Positions 30,553-39,998 of a stretch of 64,000 nt of DNA are shown in pieces. The DNA is from a virus: positions 1 through 64,000 of IMG/VR virus record IMGVR_UViG_3300049595_001870; one strand, 5' to 3'. The position numbers were made by a program, and so were the translations under genes. The notes below the pieces were generated by a model. The model worked only from the letters and a program-made list of their open reading frames with translations, made no database searches and was not told where the DNA came from. The number at the start of each line of letters is the position of its first letter. The stretch's first letter is position 1.

Positions 30553-33143
30553 CAGCCGACTCCCTCTACGGTTACGCCGTGGATCTTGACGGGCGATGCC
30601 GACTGTGTTCCGGCCATGCCAATGGCGACGTGGCGATCAGCCCCGGCCGAACGCGGATCTAAGCGGCCCGCAAACATGGCCTGGGCGTAACCTGTGGCCG
30701 GGCCAAGCGAGGAACGTGTAGAGGCCATATCTAGCACGGCCTGCGTTGCGCCGGCCGCACTGACAAAGCCATTCCCGCGGTCGGATGCAACCGCGTTCGT
30801 CCTAGCTGCCGTGCTGCCGTTGTAGTGAAGCGAGAGCCGCAAGGGAGTCGATGTCGCAGTGGGGCTGTAGACAAATCCGATGCTGCGGGCCGGATCATTG
30901 TTCAGGACCATGTTGCCGGAACGGTAGAGCCAGGCAACCGATCCTGCCGTGTCGCTGGTTCCGCTGGCCTTAAAGAACCCCCCCGCCCCGGTGCCGAAAA
31001 CCTTGGACCGCCTGCCCGCCATCACGGCCGGAGCTGACGCCGTCACGGCCGCTGGATACTCCTCCTCCCACCACGCCTCCGTGGCAAGGCAGTGGCAAAG
31101 GGCGCGTGTCGGCTCGGAGTCGCCGGACTTGCAATAGTGGAAGCGGACAACCTTGGTGTCGTAGTCCGTGGAGACGTGGAACAAGTGAGAATTGCTGAAA
31201 TCGATAATGCCGTCACGCCAGTAGTTGTCCACGGCCGCCGAGAGCGGCTTTTCCTGCGAACCGTCAAACGCATACACCCCATAGCTGTCGGCAAAGAACG
31301 CCACTCCACCCATTACCGCAGCGCATCGGGAGTTCAGTACGCCGCGGTAGGCGACCAGGGTGAAGGAGGCGTCAATGACCGGCTGCGCCACGTACCTCAG
31401 CGAGTACAGGTGGCCTGTCTGGGCTATCAGCATCTCGCCACCCAGGGGCACTAGCGTGACGATAGAGTCCCTCTCGCCTGCGTTCTCCTGCAAGACGATT
31501 TCGTTTTCAAGCGGCACACTCTCAGGCTCGTCAACCTCCGAAAACATCAGGCTGTTTGGAGCATTGCCTGACGTGTCGGCTGCAAACCAGGCCCTGTCCT
31601 GAAACATGACGCCGACCGCATAGTTGCCTGGCAGGACGCCGAAGCGACGGGCGTTGATCTGGCCGCTTGGGAGCGTGACGGGCATCATGGCGTAGCCGGC
31701 TCGGTCGGCGTCAGTCAGGCTGCGGTCGGTCAGTGTGTCGGTGTACCCCGCACTCCACTCAGGGTCCGTTCGTTTGATGGTTGCAACGCGGTACAGCAGG
31801 ACAGCCTGGTTGGCCGTTGTTCGCCACAGCTCCATGGCGCTGACCCGCGGGTCAACGGCCGTGTGGGTGAATGACCATGAGAAGCCATCCGATCCGTTCA
31901 GCGTCTCCACCTCATTCAGGTCAGAGATTGACGACACTGAGTTCCTGGCTTCGTCCACGTAGCGAACGGCGCAGAAGTATTTACCGAGGACGCCAGGCTC
32001 CAAAACGGCTACCGCGTCGGCCCGCGTGTCTTCGACAACCAGGGATGGCGGCGCAGCGTAATCGCCTCCGGCAATGATCGTTACACCGGTCACGGCGCCA
32101 GACGAAATCGTTGCCGAGGCCAGCCCGCCAAAGCCACTTGCGTCCGGCAAGGCTGGCCGAAAGGTCAACACTGGCGGCGTTGCATGCGACGTACCGCCGG
32201 AGATCACCGTTGCGCCAGTGACGGTATAGCGCAGCGAGACGGCCAGAGATGCCCCGGAGCCATCGCCGCCGACAATGGAAGCCGTAACGCCTGTCGTAGT
32301 GGCGCCAGTGCCGGCCGCCAGAACCTGGATGGCAGAGATCCTCCCCTGCTCATCTACTAGCGGAACGGCGTAAGCATTCGTCAGGCCTTGTGCCGTGCTG
32401 AAGACGACGGTTGGGGATTTGGTTTCGTCGGAAACGTATCCCGCTCCGCCGCTGACAATCGAAACCGAATCCACTTTGCCGGAAACAGACAGGCCGAAGG
32501 ATGGCTCGCTGGCAAAACCTCCATTAATAGTGACGCTCGGCTGCGACTTATACCCGGCGCCGGCCTCCTGAACGATCACCGCCTCCAGCCGCCCGTTACG
32601 CATAACGGCTCGCCCGGTTGCGGCCTTGGTCGGCGTTCCGCCGCTGATGGTCACGCTCGGCGTGGAGTGATAGCCGATGCCGCTCCGGACGAGCTGGATG
32701 GCGGCCACATGCCTGCCGGTCACCGTCGCCGCCGCCGTCACAGCCGGGGCCAAGGCGGGCTTCTGAACGCCAATGCTGATGGCCTGCGTGGCTCCGCAGT
32801 CGATGCGAACCCCTCTCCCGGCACCATCGACGCCATAGACCTCGCCTGACCGCCCCTGAAAAAATGACATCGGCAGCAGGGTGCCGGAGAACACCGCCGC
32901 GGTCGCCGCAGCCCCCGTTCCGCCGCCACCCGTGAAAGACACAGTCGGGGCGCTGCTGTATCCCGTCCCCTGATTGGTGATGACAATCGATTCAATCTGC
33001 GTGCCGGCCATGTGGGCGACGGCCGCTGCACCAGCGCCGCCGCCGCCGGAGAAACCGACGCTCGGCGGAGCCGTGTAGCCGGTGCCAGCGGCCGAAATGC
33101 CGGCTGCCACCACGCCACCGCTGGTCCTGGCTGCAAGCGTCAT
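30552..33143 (-). CDS. Tail nozzle-like beta-propeller protein with repeats, 863 aa
   Basis: Start ATG (MTLAARTSGGVVAAG) overlaps the previous stop. Residues 1-390 hold at least seven beta repeats of the form GTGYSSAPTVSFTGGGGTGA. The C-terminal half (YFCAVRYVDEARNSVS, GVMFQDRAWFAADTSGN, IVTLVPLGGEMLIAQTGHLY, GGVAFFADSYGVYAFDG) resembles the beta-propeller of podovirus tail nozzle proteins (T7 gp12 type). It would close the tail tube. The repeats may be a host-contact insertion. Confidence 0.6.
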   Translation of the reverse strand: MTLAARTSGGVVAAGISAAGTGYTAPPSVGFSGGGGAGAAAVAHMAGTQIESIVITNQGTGYSSAPTVSFTGGGGTGAAATAAVFSGTLLPMSFFQGRSGEVYGVDGAGRGVRIDCGATQAISIGVQKPALAPAVTAAATVTGRHVAAIQLVRSGIGYHSTPSVTISGGTPTKAATGRAVMRNGRLEAVIVQEAGAGYKSQPSVTINGGFASEPSFGLSVSGKVDSVSIVSGGAGYVSDETKSPTVVFSTAQGLTNAYAVPLVDEQGRISAIQVLAAGTGATTTGVTASIVGGDGSGASLAVSLRYTVTGATVISGGTSHATPPVLTFRPALPDASGFGGLASATISSGAVTGVTIIAGGDYAAPPSLVVEDTRADAVAVLEPGVLGKYFCAVRYVDEARNSVSSISDLNEVETLNGSDGFSWSFTHTAVDPRVSAMELWRTTANQAVLLYRVATIKRTDPEWSAGYTDTLTDRSLTDADRAGYAMMPVTLPSGQINARRFGVLPGNYAVGVMFQDRAWFAADTSGNAPNSLMFSEVDEPESVPLENEIVLQENAGERDSIVTLVPLGGEMLIAQTGHLYSLRYVAQPVIDASFTLVAYRGVLNSRCAAVMGGVAFFADSYGVYAFDGSQEKPLSAAVDNYWRDGIIDFSNSHLFHVSTDYDTKVVRFHYCKSGDSEPTRALCHCLATEAWWEEEYPAAVTASAPAVMAGRRSKVFGTGAGGFFKASGTSDTAGSVAWLYRSGNMVLNNDPARSIGFVYSPTATSTPLRLSLHYNGSTAARTNAVASDRGNGFVSAAGATQAVLDMASTRSSLGPATGYAQAMFAGRLDPRSAGADRHVAIGMAGTQSASPVKIHGVTVEGVG

Positions 33144-33409
33144 GCTGGCCCTGTGCCTGCTCTCACAATGCCGGCCGCGTCCTGGTAAATCAGCCGCTCG
33201 CTTCCGCCGCAGGGTGCGCGGAACACACGCCTGACGGGCGATGTTCCAGCAGACAACGATGACCACGTAGCCGCCACCATGCCAGGCCGGACTGTCAGTT
33301 GGCCTGGGACGATGACCTGCACGTTGACTTGCGTCACCGCGGCACCGCTAGCAATGGCGTACGGAGAGGCGTTGGTGATCAGCCCTTGCCACTTGTCGAT
33401 GACGATCAT
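33140..33409 (-). CDS. N-terminal nozzle-like fragment or small tail protein, 89 aa
   Basis: Begins MIVIDKWQGLITNASPYAIA and continues VNVQVIVPGQLTVRPGM, the kind of opening expected at the start of nozzle or stopper propeller proteins. It ends by ATGA overlap with the 863-aa gene, so what is one protein elsewhere may be split in two here. Could also be a separate small head-tail protein. Confidence 0.5.
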   Translation of the reverse strand: MIVIDKWQGLITNASPYAIASGAAVTQVNVQVIVPGQLTVRPGMVAATWSSLSAGTSPVRRVFRAPCGGSERLIYQDAAGIVRAGTGPA

Positions 33410-34293
33410 CCTACGTCGGGCCTCAGCGGGCTGCGCCAGCCACCGTCATGCCATATCTCACGGGAACGTCCGGAAAGCGGGGCAAGCTGATCCTGTTCCA
33501 ATGCCAGCCGGAGATCACGCTGATAGAACTGGTATGCCTTGTCTTCGCCAGTCTTGCGGATTCGGGCCAGCCAATACTCAGCGGCGCTGTGCATGGCCGT
33601 GGACATGTGGGCCGGAATATCCAGGGCAGTGGCACTGTCTGGGGCCAGCGAGGAAATGTCCGTGGCGGAGCGGCGATACGTGAAGTCGATGGTTTCCTGC
33701 TTGGTCGGATAGCCGATCAGCTTAATGGCCCACCCGCCGGAGTCCGGGTCTTTGATGACCGTCCAGTGGTACGGCTCGCCAGAGGAGTTCGACACCCGTT
33801 CGATCTTCATGGCCTCGTCCGGAGTCACGTACAGGCCAGACCACCAGTTGTATTCGTCGCTCGGCTCGTCCATGTTTCGGAAGTCGGACGGCAGCGGGTA
33901 CACACTGCGGTACAGGGTGTAGGACTCGCCTGTGACATCAGCCTTCAGCTTCAGCGTTGAATCAAGGACGACCACACTCCCGGAGCTGCGGGTGGCCACG
34001 CGGCAGATTTCCTCGCCTACCTTCAGGTACGCCCCAGTAGCCGCCCATGTGGGCCACGTTCCGCCGGTCAGCGTGACGGTCACACCGCTAGAGGTGACCG
34101 TCCCGGTCGAATACGGGGCCTCCAAAATGACCCGCCCGTGGACATGGTAGTAGGACCAGTCCCGCATGGTGGTCAGCTCGTCGTAGGCCCGGATGATGGC
34201 CTGTTTAATGTCCTTCTGCTCTGCGTCCTGCGGGCCCCCGTAGGACGAGACAATGAGGTACTGGACGAGATTGGCGTAGGTGGTTGCAGGCAT
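33406..34293 (-). CDS. Head-tail adaptor-like protein (tail tubular A type), 295 aa
   Basis: Helical opening with DIKQAIIRAYDELTTMRDWS, then a small beta insertion, then RSVYPLPSDFRNMDEPS and LYVTPDEAMKIERVS, and a helical C-terminus (MHSAAEYWLARIRKTGEDKA). The pattern matches podovirus tail tubular A / adaptor proteins. It would link portal and nozzle. It lies next to the nozzle genes, as expected. Confidence 0.65.
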   Translation of the reverse strand: MPATTYANLVQYLIVSSYGGPQDAEQKDIKQAIIRAYDELTTMRDWSYYHVHGRVILEAPYSTGTVTSSGVTVTLTGGTWPTWAATGAYLKVGEEICRVATRSSGSVVVLDSTLKLKADVTGESYTLYRSVYPLPSDFRNMDEPSDEYNWWSGLYVTPDEAMKIERVSNSSGEPYHWTVIKDPDSGGWAIKLIGYPTKQETIDFTYRRSATDISSLAPDSATALDIPAHMSTAMHSAAEYWLARIRKTGEDKAYQFYQRDLRLALEQDQLAPLSGRSREIWHDGGWRSPLRPDVG

Positions 34294-34318
34294 GGCTCTA
34301 GGGACTATTGCCCCAGAA

Positions 34319-34411
34319 CTAGGCCCGCAGAAACACCAGAAAACCGGCCATCATGGCGGCCAGGAAGGCGGCGGAGAGGACCATGAACAGGAGGAAATGG
34401 CGGAGGCTCAT
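34319..34411 (-). CDS. Tiny membrane protein, 30 aa
   Basis: MSLRHFLLFMVLSAAFLAAM plus AGFLVFLRA is a single hydrophobic helix. The ATG overlaps the upstream stop, a sign of coupling. Likely a real small membrane peptide in the virion block, role unknown. Confidence 0.45.
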   Translation of the reverse strand: MSLRHFLLFMVLSAAFLAAMMAGFLVFLRA

Positions 34412-34719
34412 GGCGACGGCGCCACCGGCAGCAACGCCACCGCCTCTGCCAGCGGCACCACTTCGATCTCGTCAAACCGGGCCGCGTCCAAATGGCGGAA
34501 CCCACCGCAGACCAGCCCGCCCGGCAGGCACTCAGTCAGGATGTCGGCAGTGAGCATGAATCGCCCGTCTGTCAGGCTGCGTGGGCTTGGCACATGGCGC
34601 GGGTCGCCATGCTCGGCCTGTACGTCCGCAAGCCGCTGGGCCAGGGCAGCGTCGAACAGGAGAGCGTGAGCCACGCCCCATTCATAGGACACCGGAAGAG
34701 TCAGGTCGGAGAGCGTCAT
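34408..34719 (-). CDS. Hypothetical protein, 103 aa
   Basis: Begins MTLSDLTLPVSYEWGVAHAL. Helical middle (AALAQRLADVQAEHGD) and a hydrophobic C-terminus. Located after the lectin-like fibre and coupled to it. No family recognised; may be a fibre accessory. Confidence 0.55.
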   Translation of the reverse strand: MTLSDLTLPVSYEWGVAHALLFDAALAQRLADVQAEHGDPRHVPSPRSLTDGRFMLTADILTECLPGGLVCGGFRHLDAARFDEIEVVPLAEAVALLPVAPSP

Positions 34720-36200
34720 ATGGCTGCCTGTATTGCGGCGATGAGCGCATCGACCCGCGTCCGCAGCAACGCAAGGTCTAGCGACTCGCCTATCGAATAG
34801 AACGCTAGGCGTGCGTTGGTGCGCCCGGCCGTCTCAAAGACGCGGAAGTTTGCGTTGGCTGGCGTCTGACTAGCAACCGTCGCCGTGTAGTTGTTGGCAC
34901 CGATGCGATAGCCGTAAGAAGAGGACGACGAGCGAGACGCGCCCAGAAAAACTGCGCCGGTGTTGATGCTCAACGCCTGGGTGTCGGCGGTTGCCGTGTT
35001 GTGACGGAAATAGAACGCCCCGAAGCCAGAGTAGATGTGCGAGTGACCCGTGCCTGTGTCGTTGCTTCCGATCAGGCCGGAGTCATTCGTTGCTGCCACC
35101 GACCTGTAAACCGAAAAATGCTTGTTGTCTTGCGGATCAGCATTGTTGTTTCGCCCGGTGTCCAGCCACTTGGTTGATCCGTTGCCCACTAGCCCCGTTC
35201 TCCGGTCGTAGTCGCCCGCAACAAACGGCCCGTTGTTGGTCGGAGCCGCACCCTTTAGTGGCACCAATGCACCGGCAAGCGTGTCGGCTCCGGCCAAGAG
35301 AACCACCGACTTCATCGCGTCCCAGATGCCGTCAGCTTGGCAGCCAGCCACAAACGCGTTAACAGCGTTGGCGACCGGCTGAGACACCGTAGAGCCAGCG
35401 GCATAGACGCGGTTCACCCAGTCTTGGGCGTCGGCGTTGCTGACAGACGGCACCTGCGTGACGGCGATGCCCCACTTGCGGCCTAGGTAAAGTTCCACGG
35501 CGTTGCGCTCTGCCGACGTTAGGGCGCGGCTGTAGCACAAGATTTCACCGATCCAGCCTTGAAACTGAAACAGCGTGGATGAGTAGTAGCCGATACGCTT
35601 AATAGTCACTGACGCACTGGTTGTGAAGGACGCCTCGCTATTTACGCCGCTGATGCGTGCCGTGCCGTCAATGAAAACAAAACCACCGGAAGCCGCCGAT
35701 CTGACTACCGAACAGACAGCAGGCCCGAGAAGAGCCGAGGGTGAAACTGCATATACTGGCCTCAAACGGCCTACACCCTCCGTGAAACTGCCGAAGCAAG
35801 CTTCAAGAAACTTTGCTGCACCCTTAGTTGCGCTCATCCCCAGACCGTCGCCAGCATCGCTCAGAAACGAACGCTGCCCGGATTGATCTGCCGTCTGAGC
35901 AACAGCGCAGATCCACGTCTCATCCGTTCGCGCCGTGCCCGTAAAGTCCAAGCCGTCGTTAGTGCCGTCGAACAACAAAGCCGTCTTGCCGTTCACTGTG
36001 GTGGTAACGGGCCGGTTGTTGGCCGTGGTCTGCGTGGCGGCGCTCTTGAGTCCAGCCTTGCTCGTCCACGTTTCGACGGCACCGGAGTTCAGCGTCACCG
36101 TGGCGGCGTCGTTGGCATCCCACCAGTTGGCGAGGCCGAAGATGCTGGCCGGGTTGAAGCCGGAAGCCGTGGGCCGCAACAGGCGAGGGTTCATTGCCAT
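34716..36200 (-). CDS. Lectin-like (LamG-type) tail fibre, 494 aa
   Basis: Two concanavalin-like halves are suggested. The first has NWWDANDAATVTLNSGAVET, ALLFDGTNDGLDFTG, YYSSTLFQFQGWIGEILCYS and RALTSAERNAVELYLGRKWG, a well-known laminin-G-like ending. The second begins near residue 250 and contains GNGSTKWLDTGRNN and YRIGANNYTATV. It is a probable receptor-binding protein. Start at M90 or M92 of the longer frame; upstream residues are Arg/Thr-rich and not natural. Confidence 0.75.
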   Translation of the reverse strand: MAMNPRLLRPTASGFNPASIFGLANWWDANDAATVTLNSGAVETWTSKAGLKSAATQTTANNRPVTTTVNGKTALLFDGTNDGLDFTGTARTDETWICAVAQTADQSGQRSFLSDAGDGLGMSATKGAAKFLEACFGSFTEGVGRLRPVYAVSPSALLGPAVCSVVRSAASGGFVFIDGTARISGVNSEASFTTSASVTIKRIGYYSSTLFQFQGWIGEILCYSRALTSAERNAVELYLGRKWGIAVTQVPSVSNADAQDWVNRVYAAGSTVSQPVANAVNAFVAGCQADGIWDAMKSVVLLAGADTLAGALVPLKGAAPTNNGPFVAGDYDRRTGLVGNGSTKWLDTGRNNNADPQDNKHFSVYRSVAATNDSGLIGSNDTGTGHSHIYSGFGAFYFRHNTATADTQALSINTGAVFLGASRSSSSSYGYRIGANNYTATVASQTPANANFRVFETAGRTNARLAFYSIGESLDLALLRTRVDALIAAIQAAI

Positions 36201-36234
36201 CGGGCTATGTCCGTAGAGTGGTGATGTGACGCCG

Positions 36235-36831
36235 TTACGGGCAGGACGGCGGCGGGTCGGGGACGAACGTGCCAGCCGTGCCTTCATCGTTGCAGGCAGA
36301 GCCGGTGAAGGTGGCCGTGCCGGTGACGTTGCCGTAGTTTTGCGAACTGTCGTTGAACGTCGCGTTGCCGCTGACGGTGCCATCGCTGCTGTTGGACGAA
36401 CTATCGTTGAACGTCGCGTTTCCGGTGACGGTGCCGCCGTTAGTCGAAGTGTCGTTAAACGTCGCATTGCCGGTTATCTGAGCAAAGTTGACGCTATTGT
36501 CGGTGAAAGACGTTGAACCTAAAACCGTGTACTGGCCATAGAACTCGTCACTACTGCTGACAGTCAGTGAAGCCAACACAACTGGGGATGCCGAAGTATA
36601 AACGGCACCTAGCACAACTGCGGAATCCACGGACGCCGGCAGGCGGCCGGCAGGCTCCGTCCCTGCCGCGTCCAGCCACCAGTTGCCGACCGTCGCCCAG
36701 TCGTTGTCCACGGCACCGTCGAAGTACAGCGTGGCCGCCGCCGAATACACCTGCACGGCCCCCAGATACGCCGCAACCGGCGTGCTGCCCAGGTACAGGC
36801 TCGCGTCGGTGCTTCCCAGTTTCACGCTCAT
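36235..36831 (-). CDS. Beta-helix-like fibre protein with tandem repeats, 198 aa
   Basis: N-terminus (MSVKLGSTDASLYLGSTPVA) is a typical fibre anchor. The C-terminal half repeats GNATFNDSSxN four to five times, each unit giving one beta rung as in pentapeptide-like or bactofilin-like solenoids. The repeat number is likely variable. Probably a short tail spike part. Confidence 0.65.
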   Translation of the reverse strand: MSVKLGSTDASLYLGSTPVAAYLGAVQVYSAAATLYFDGAVDNDWATVGNWWLDAAGTEPAGRLPASVDSAVVLGAVYTSASPVVLASLTVSSSDEFYGQYTVLGSTSFTDNSVNFAQITGNATFNDTSTNGGTVTGNATFNDSSSNSSDGTVSGNATFNDSSQNYGNVTGTATFTGSACNDEGTAGTFVPDPPPSCP

Positions 36832-36849
36832 GTCGCTAGAGCCTCTCTG

Positions 36850-37113
36850 TCAGGACGTAATGATGTAGAGCGTCTCGGCGTCCGGCGTCAGCGCGTCATA
36901 CGCCGCCTGCGAGAGCGCGACGATGCGTTTGAAGCCAACGGCGCTCGGGAAGCCCTTCACAGTGGCGGCCGACTTGCAGTACAGCGTCCCATCCTGGGAG
37001 TTCACCGCCAGCTCGCCTTCGGCCAACTCATTCGCCACGGGCACTTCGGCCGCAACGACCGACTCCCGCAGCCGCACAGGGCCATTGGTTCCAGGAGCAA
37101 ACTCAAACGCCAT
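36850..37113 (-). CDS. Minor fibre-tip protein, 87 aa
   Basis: NELAEGELAVNSQDGTLYCK is the usual opening of phage tail fibre or tip proteins, and the end DALTPDAETLYIITS is also typical. It is a short stand-alone version, lying among other fibre genes. Confidence 0.65.
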   Translation of the reverse strand: MAFEFAPGTNGPVRLRESVVAAEVPVANELAEGELAVNSQDGTLYCKSAATVKGFPSAVGFKRIVALSQAAYDALTPDAETLYIITS

Positions 37114-37116
37114 TTC

Positions 37117-37446
37117 TCACCCCTTTGCCATCACGGTCATTGCACACGTTGTCCCGCCAACAACGACGGGAACCACATAGTTCACTGCGAAACAGGCGTC
37201 TGGCACGGGGATGATCCCAACCGTGACGGCGGAGGTGACGGCCGCTCCGTCCGAATAGATGGCCCGCGGAGTCACGGAAGGGTCCACGGTGCCGTGCCAG
37301 TTGATCTGCGTGCAGGAGTTGGTTGCGGCGATCATCACGCACGCACCGCCAAAACGGCCGAAAGGAATCATGCCTGCCGTTGTGGCGGCCGAGGAGTTGG
37401 CCGTAATCACCGAGCCGGGAGAAAAGTGCCGTGCAATCTCGTTCAT
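37117..37446 (-). CDS. Structural beta-rich protein, 109 aa
   Basis: Beta-rich, with many Val, Thr, Ala and Gly (SDGAAVTSAVTVGIIPVPDA) and two Cys. By place among fibres it may be a small spike or decoration protein. No family recognised. Confidence 0.55.
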   Translation of the reverse strand: MNEIARHFSPGSVITANSSAATTAGMIPFGRFGGACVMIAATNSCTQINWHGTVDPSVTPRAIYSDGAAVTSAVTVGIIPVPDACFAVNYVVPVVVGGTTCAMTVMAKG

Positions 37447-37973
37447 AGTCTTCCCTTCACCTTGTATGCGTGCTTGTCAATGATCTTCTCTCGCAGCTCC
37501 CCGACCTTGGCGTTGGGGTTCTTGCGTTTCTCCTTGCGGAGTTCGTCGTTGATGATGCTCTCCGACAGCACCACGCGCTTCGGCGGGGCTTCGCCGGGGT
37601 CGTAGTTCACGCTTCCCGTAACGTGCAGGCGCCGCTTGCGGGCCACGCTGAGAACATCGTCGTTGCTGCTGACCCACGCTGCGGGGTCTTTCCAGCCGCG
37701 CTTGTCGGCTATCCCGGCGCAATAGTATTTCCCCGAGATGTTGATCCCTGCCTGCCGGGCCTCACGGGCGACGTACTGCGCCTGACGCTTCGGCATCTCG
37801 TCCAACTGCTCGTTGTTCTGCCGTCCCTGGAGAAACGCCCGGTCGCTGCCCTTGGTTCCAGGCGGCTGCTGAAGGGCGACCATAGCGGCCCACTTCTCCC
37901 CGTAGGGCAGGGCTTTCTCATAGCGGCTCTTGGCCCATTCGCCAGCGGCTTCGACTTCAGGAGGGTATGTCAT
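37443..37973 (-). CDS. Hypothetical morphogenesis protein, 176 aa
   Basis: Basic and helical: AGEWAKSRYEKALPYGEKWA, QLDEMPKRQAQYVAREARQA and a Lys/Arg-rich end. It follows the portal gene directly (stop and start 7 bases apart). Perhaps an assembly or internal protein; no family recognised. Confidence 0.55.
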   Translation of the reverse strand: MTYPPEVEAAGEWAKSRYEKALPYGEKWAAMVALQQPPGTKGSDRAFLQGRQNNEQLDEMPKRQAQYVAREARQAGINISGKYYCAGIADKRGWKDPAAWVSSNDDVLSVARKRRLHVTGSVNYDPGEAPPKRVVLSESIINDELRKEKRKNPNAKVGELREKIIDKHAYKVKGRL

Positions 37974-37979
37974 ATACGA

Positions 37980-39971
37980 CTATTGGCCTTGGGGAGGGGC
38001 TTCGGGTGGGGCTTCAGGTGGCGGGCCGGGAGGAGGCGGCGGGGGAGGCGGGACCATGTACCGGCTGATGTCCACGTTCATCACCTCACCCCAGTCCTCC
38101 AACATGGCGTTGAAGATTTGCGGCTGACCGGCCTGCATCAGGCCCTGCGCCACGGGCATCATTATCTGCATGGCGTTGTTCATGTTCTCCACCTTGGTGG
38201 CGATATTCGGTTTGCGCGCCGAACCCGCCTCCACGCGGTAGGAGTATTCACGGACCACCGACTCAGGGTCTTCGCCCTGCACATGCAACTGCCACGCTTG
38301 GGCAGCCATCGGTCCCAGAATGGGAGCAACGTCCTGCGGGTAGACCATCCAGCGGGCGAGGAGCGCTTCCTTGCGAGCGACCTCGGACAGCGCGTCCTCC
38401 AGAATCGAAGCGTAATCGTCAGGCCGGACGCTGATCTGCTCCGACTTCACGGCGGCTTCAGCGGCACTTCTGAAACTCGCCCTGGTCATGCCGTAAATTA
38501 ACTCGGTCAAACCGACGCGGCGGTCGAACAGGTTCGTCACCTCGGCAATGATCTGGTACATGTCCTGGGTGACCCCAGGCATCTGGAAGACCGAGATCAC
38601 ATCGTTCACCGACCGCCCGACAGCCTCGGAGATTTCAACGATGTTGAACCCGCCCTCGTTCTTCTCCAGGATCTTGGCCTTGAGATCCGGGTCGGCATGC
38701 TTGGCCACACCGATGAGCGTCTGGCTGGAGGTGGCAATGCGGGTGGCGAGGAACGACATCGCCCAGTTGATGAATCGCAATTCCCCGATGCCAGGGCGGA
38801 TCAGCGAGATCGGCCAGGAGTAGCCCGGCTTGCCGTGCCACACCAGCGGCGTGAACGGCCAGCCGCTCGGCTCGGCCCAGAATGGGATCGGCCACTGGGC
38901 AGCCATGAACAGGGTAGGGGGGATGCCGGACTCATCGACCTCCTCCTGCATCATCGCCGGAGGAATGTTGAGCGGGAAATCCACACCCTCGGCAACGACG
39001 ATGTAGCAGTTGGGCCCGAGGGCGTCGAACTTGCCCCGCAGGTCTTGGCCGGCGTCCTTGAGCCTGTCGCCAAAGCCGGTCTTGGAATAAATCTCCCAGT
39101 AGACGATCAGGTCGTTCGTCTTCCCGGTCTTCTTCTCATGCTGATAGCCGCGGTCGGAGACATCGGCTTGCCGGGAGTAGGATTCGATACCGCCCTTCAG
39201 CTCTTCCCGAGACACCCCGAACTTGGCGGCCACTTCGTCGATGGGCTGGCATCGGCGGCGCGCGGCCCAGCGGATGTCCTCAAACTCGTCGGCGTCCGGA
39301 TCCCAGACAAGATTGTCGATGGTGTCGTAGAACGACCCGGCCATCTTCACCGTGCCGCCGGGAGGTGTGTACAGCTCATGCCACCACACACCCGCGCCCT
39401 TGATAAACGCCTCCTCCACCACCTTGCGTGAGTGCTGCTTGAGGTTGAGTTCGTTGGGCGTGTAGTTGAGGTAGTCCTCCAAGAGCTTGGCAACCACCTT
39501 GCGGCGCTCCAGCATCATCTGCTGCTGCTGGAGCATCTGCTGGTACTGCATCATCCCCGGATCGGGCATCATCACCGGCTGGCCGTCTGGGCCCATGACA
39601 GGCAGGCCATCCGGCCCCATCTGCGGGACTGGCGGCTGGGGGAAGATTCCCAGAAGCTGCGGGCCCAGGATGGGGTAGTCCTTGGGCGACACCGTCCGCG
39701 TCGGGTTGCGGTGGTGGATGACTGCCGTGAAGAGACGAACAGCCTCCCACACACGGTTGACCATCATGCGGAACGGGGGCGGGTCCATGCCCTTGATGTA
39801 TCCCCGCTCACCGCGAGCGTAGGAATCCTTCCACATAAAGTCGGGGTCACCGGCAAAGAACCCCATGGCTTCCGCGGCGTCCTCGGAGAAAGGCTTCTTG
39901 TACTTCTCGGCCTGCTTGATGCACTCAAGCCAGCGCTTGCAAATGGGGCGCAGCGGGTTCTCGTCAGCCAT
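37980..39971 (-). CDS. Portal protein, 663 aa
   Basis: Length, place downstream of the terminase, and motifs fit the podovirus-type portal: DPPPFRMMVNRVWEAVRLFT near the N-terminus, DNLVWDPDADEFEDIRWAAR, and a helical C-terminal half (GMTRASFRSAAEAAVKSEQI). Residues 110-165 form a Met/Gln/Pro-rich insertion; the C-terminus ends in a Pro-rich tail. The portal ring forms the DNA channel and anchors the tail. Confidence 0.8.
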   Translation of the reverse strand: MADENPLRPICKRWLECIKQAEKYKKPFSEDAAEAMGFFAGDPDFMWKDSYARGERGYIKGMDPPPFRMMVNRVWEAVRLFTAVIHHRNPTRTVSPKDYPILGPQLLGIFPQPPVPQMGPDGLPVMGPDGQPVMMPDPGMMQYQQMLQQQQMMLERRKVVAKLLEDYLNYTPNELNLKQHSRKVVEEAFIKGAGVWWHELYTPPGGTVKMAGSFYDTIDNLVWDPDADEFEDIRWAARRRCQPIDEVAAKFGVSREELKGGIESYSRQADVSDRGYQHEKKTGKTNDLIVYWEIYSKTGFGDRLKDAGQDLRGKFDALGPNCYIVVAEGVDFPLNIPPAMMQEEVDESGIPPTLFMAAQWPIPFWAEPSGWPFTPLVWHGKPGYSWPISLIRPGIGELRFINWAMSFLATRIATSSQTLIGVAKHADPDLKAKILEKNEGGFNIVEISEAVGRSVNDVISVFQMPGVTQDMYQIIAEVTNLFDRRVGLTELIYGMTRASFRSAAEAAVKSEQISVRPDDYASILEDALSEVARKEALLARWMVYPQDVAPILGPMAAQAWQLHVQGEDPESVVREYSYRVEAGSARKPNIATKVENMNNAMQIMMPVAQGLMQAGQPQIFNAMLEDWGEVMNVDISRYMVPPPPPPPPGPPPEAPPEAPPQGQ

Positions 39972-39998
39972 GGAGTTCTCCTACCGACTAGTGTCCGG

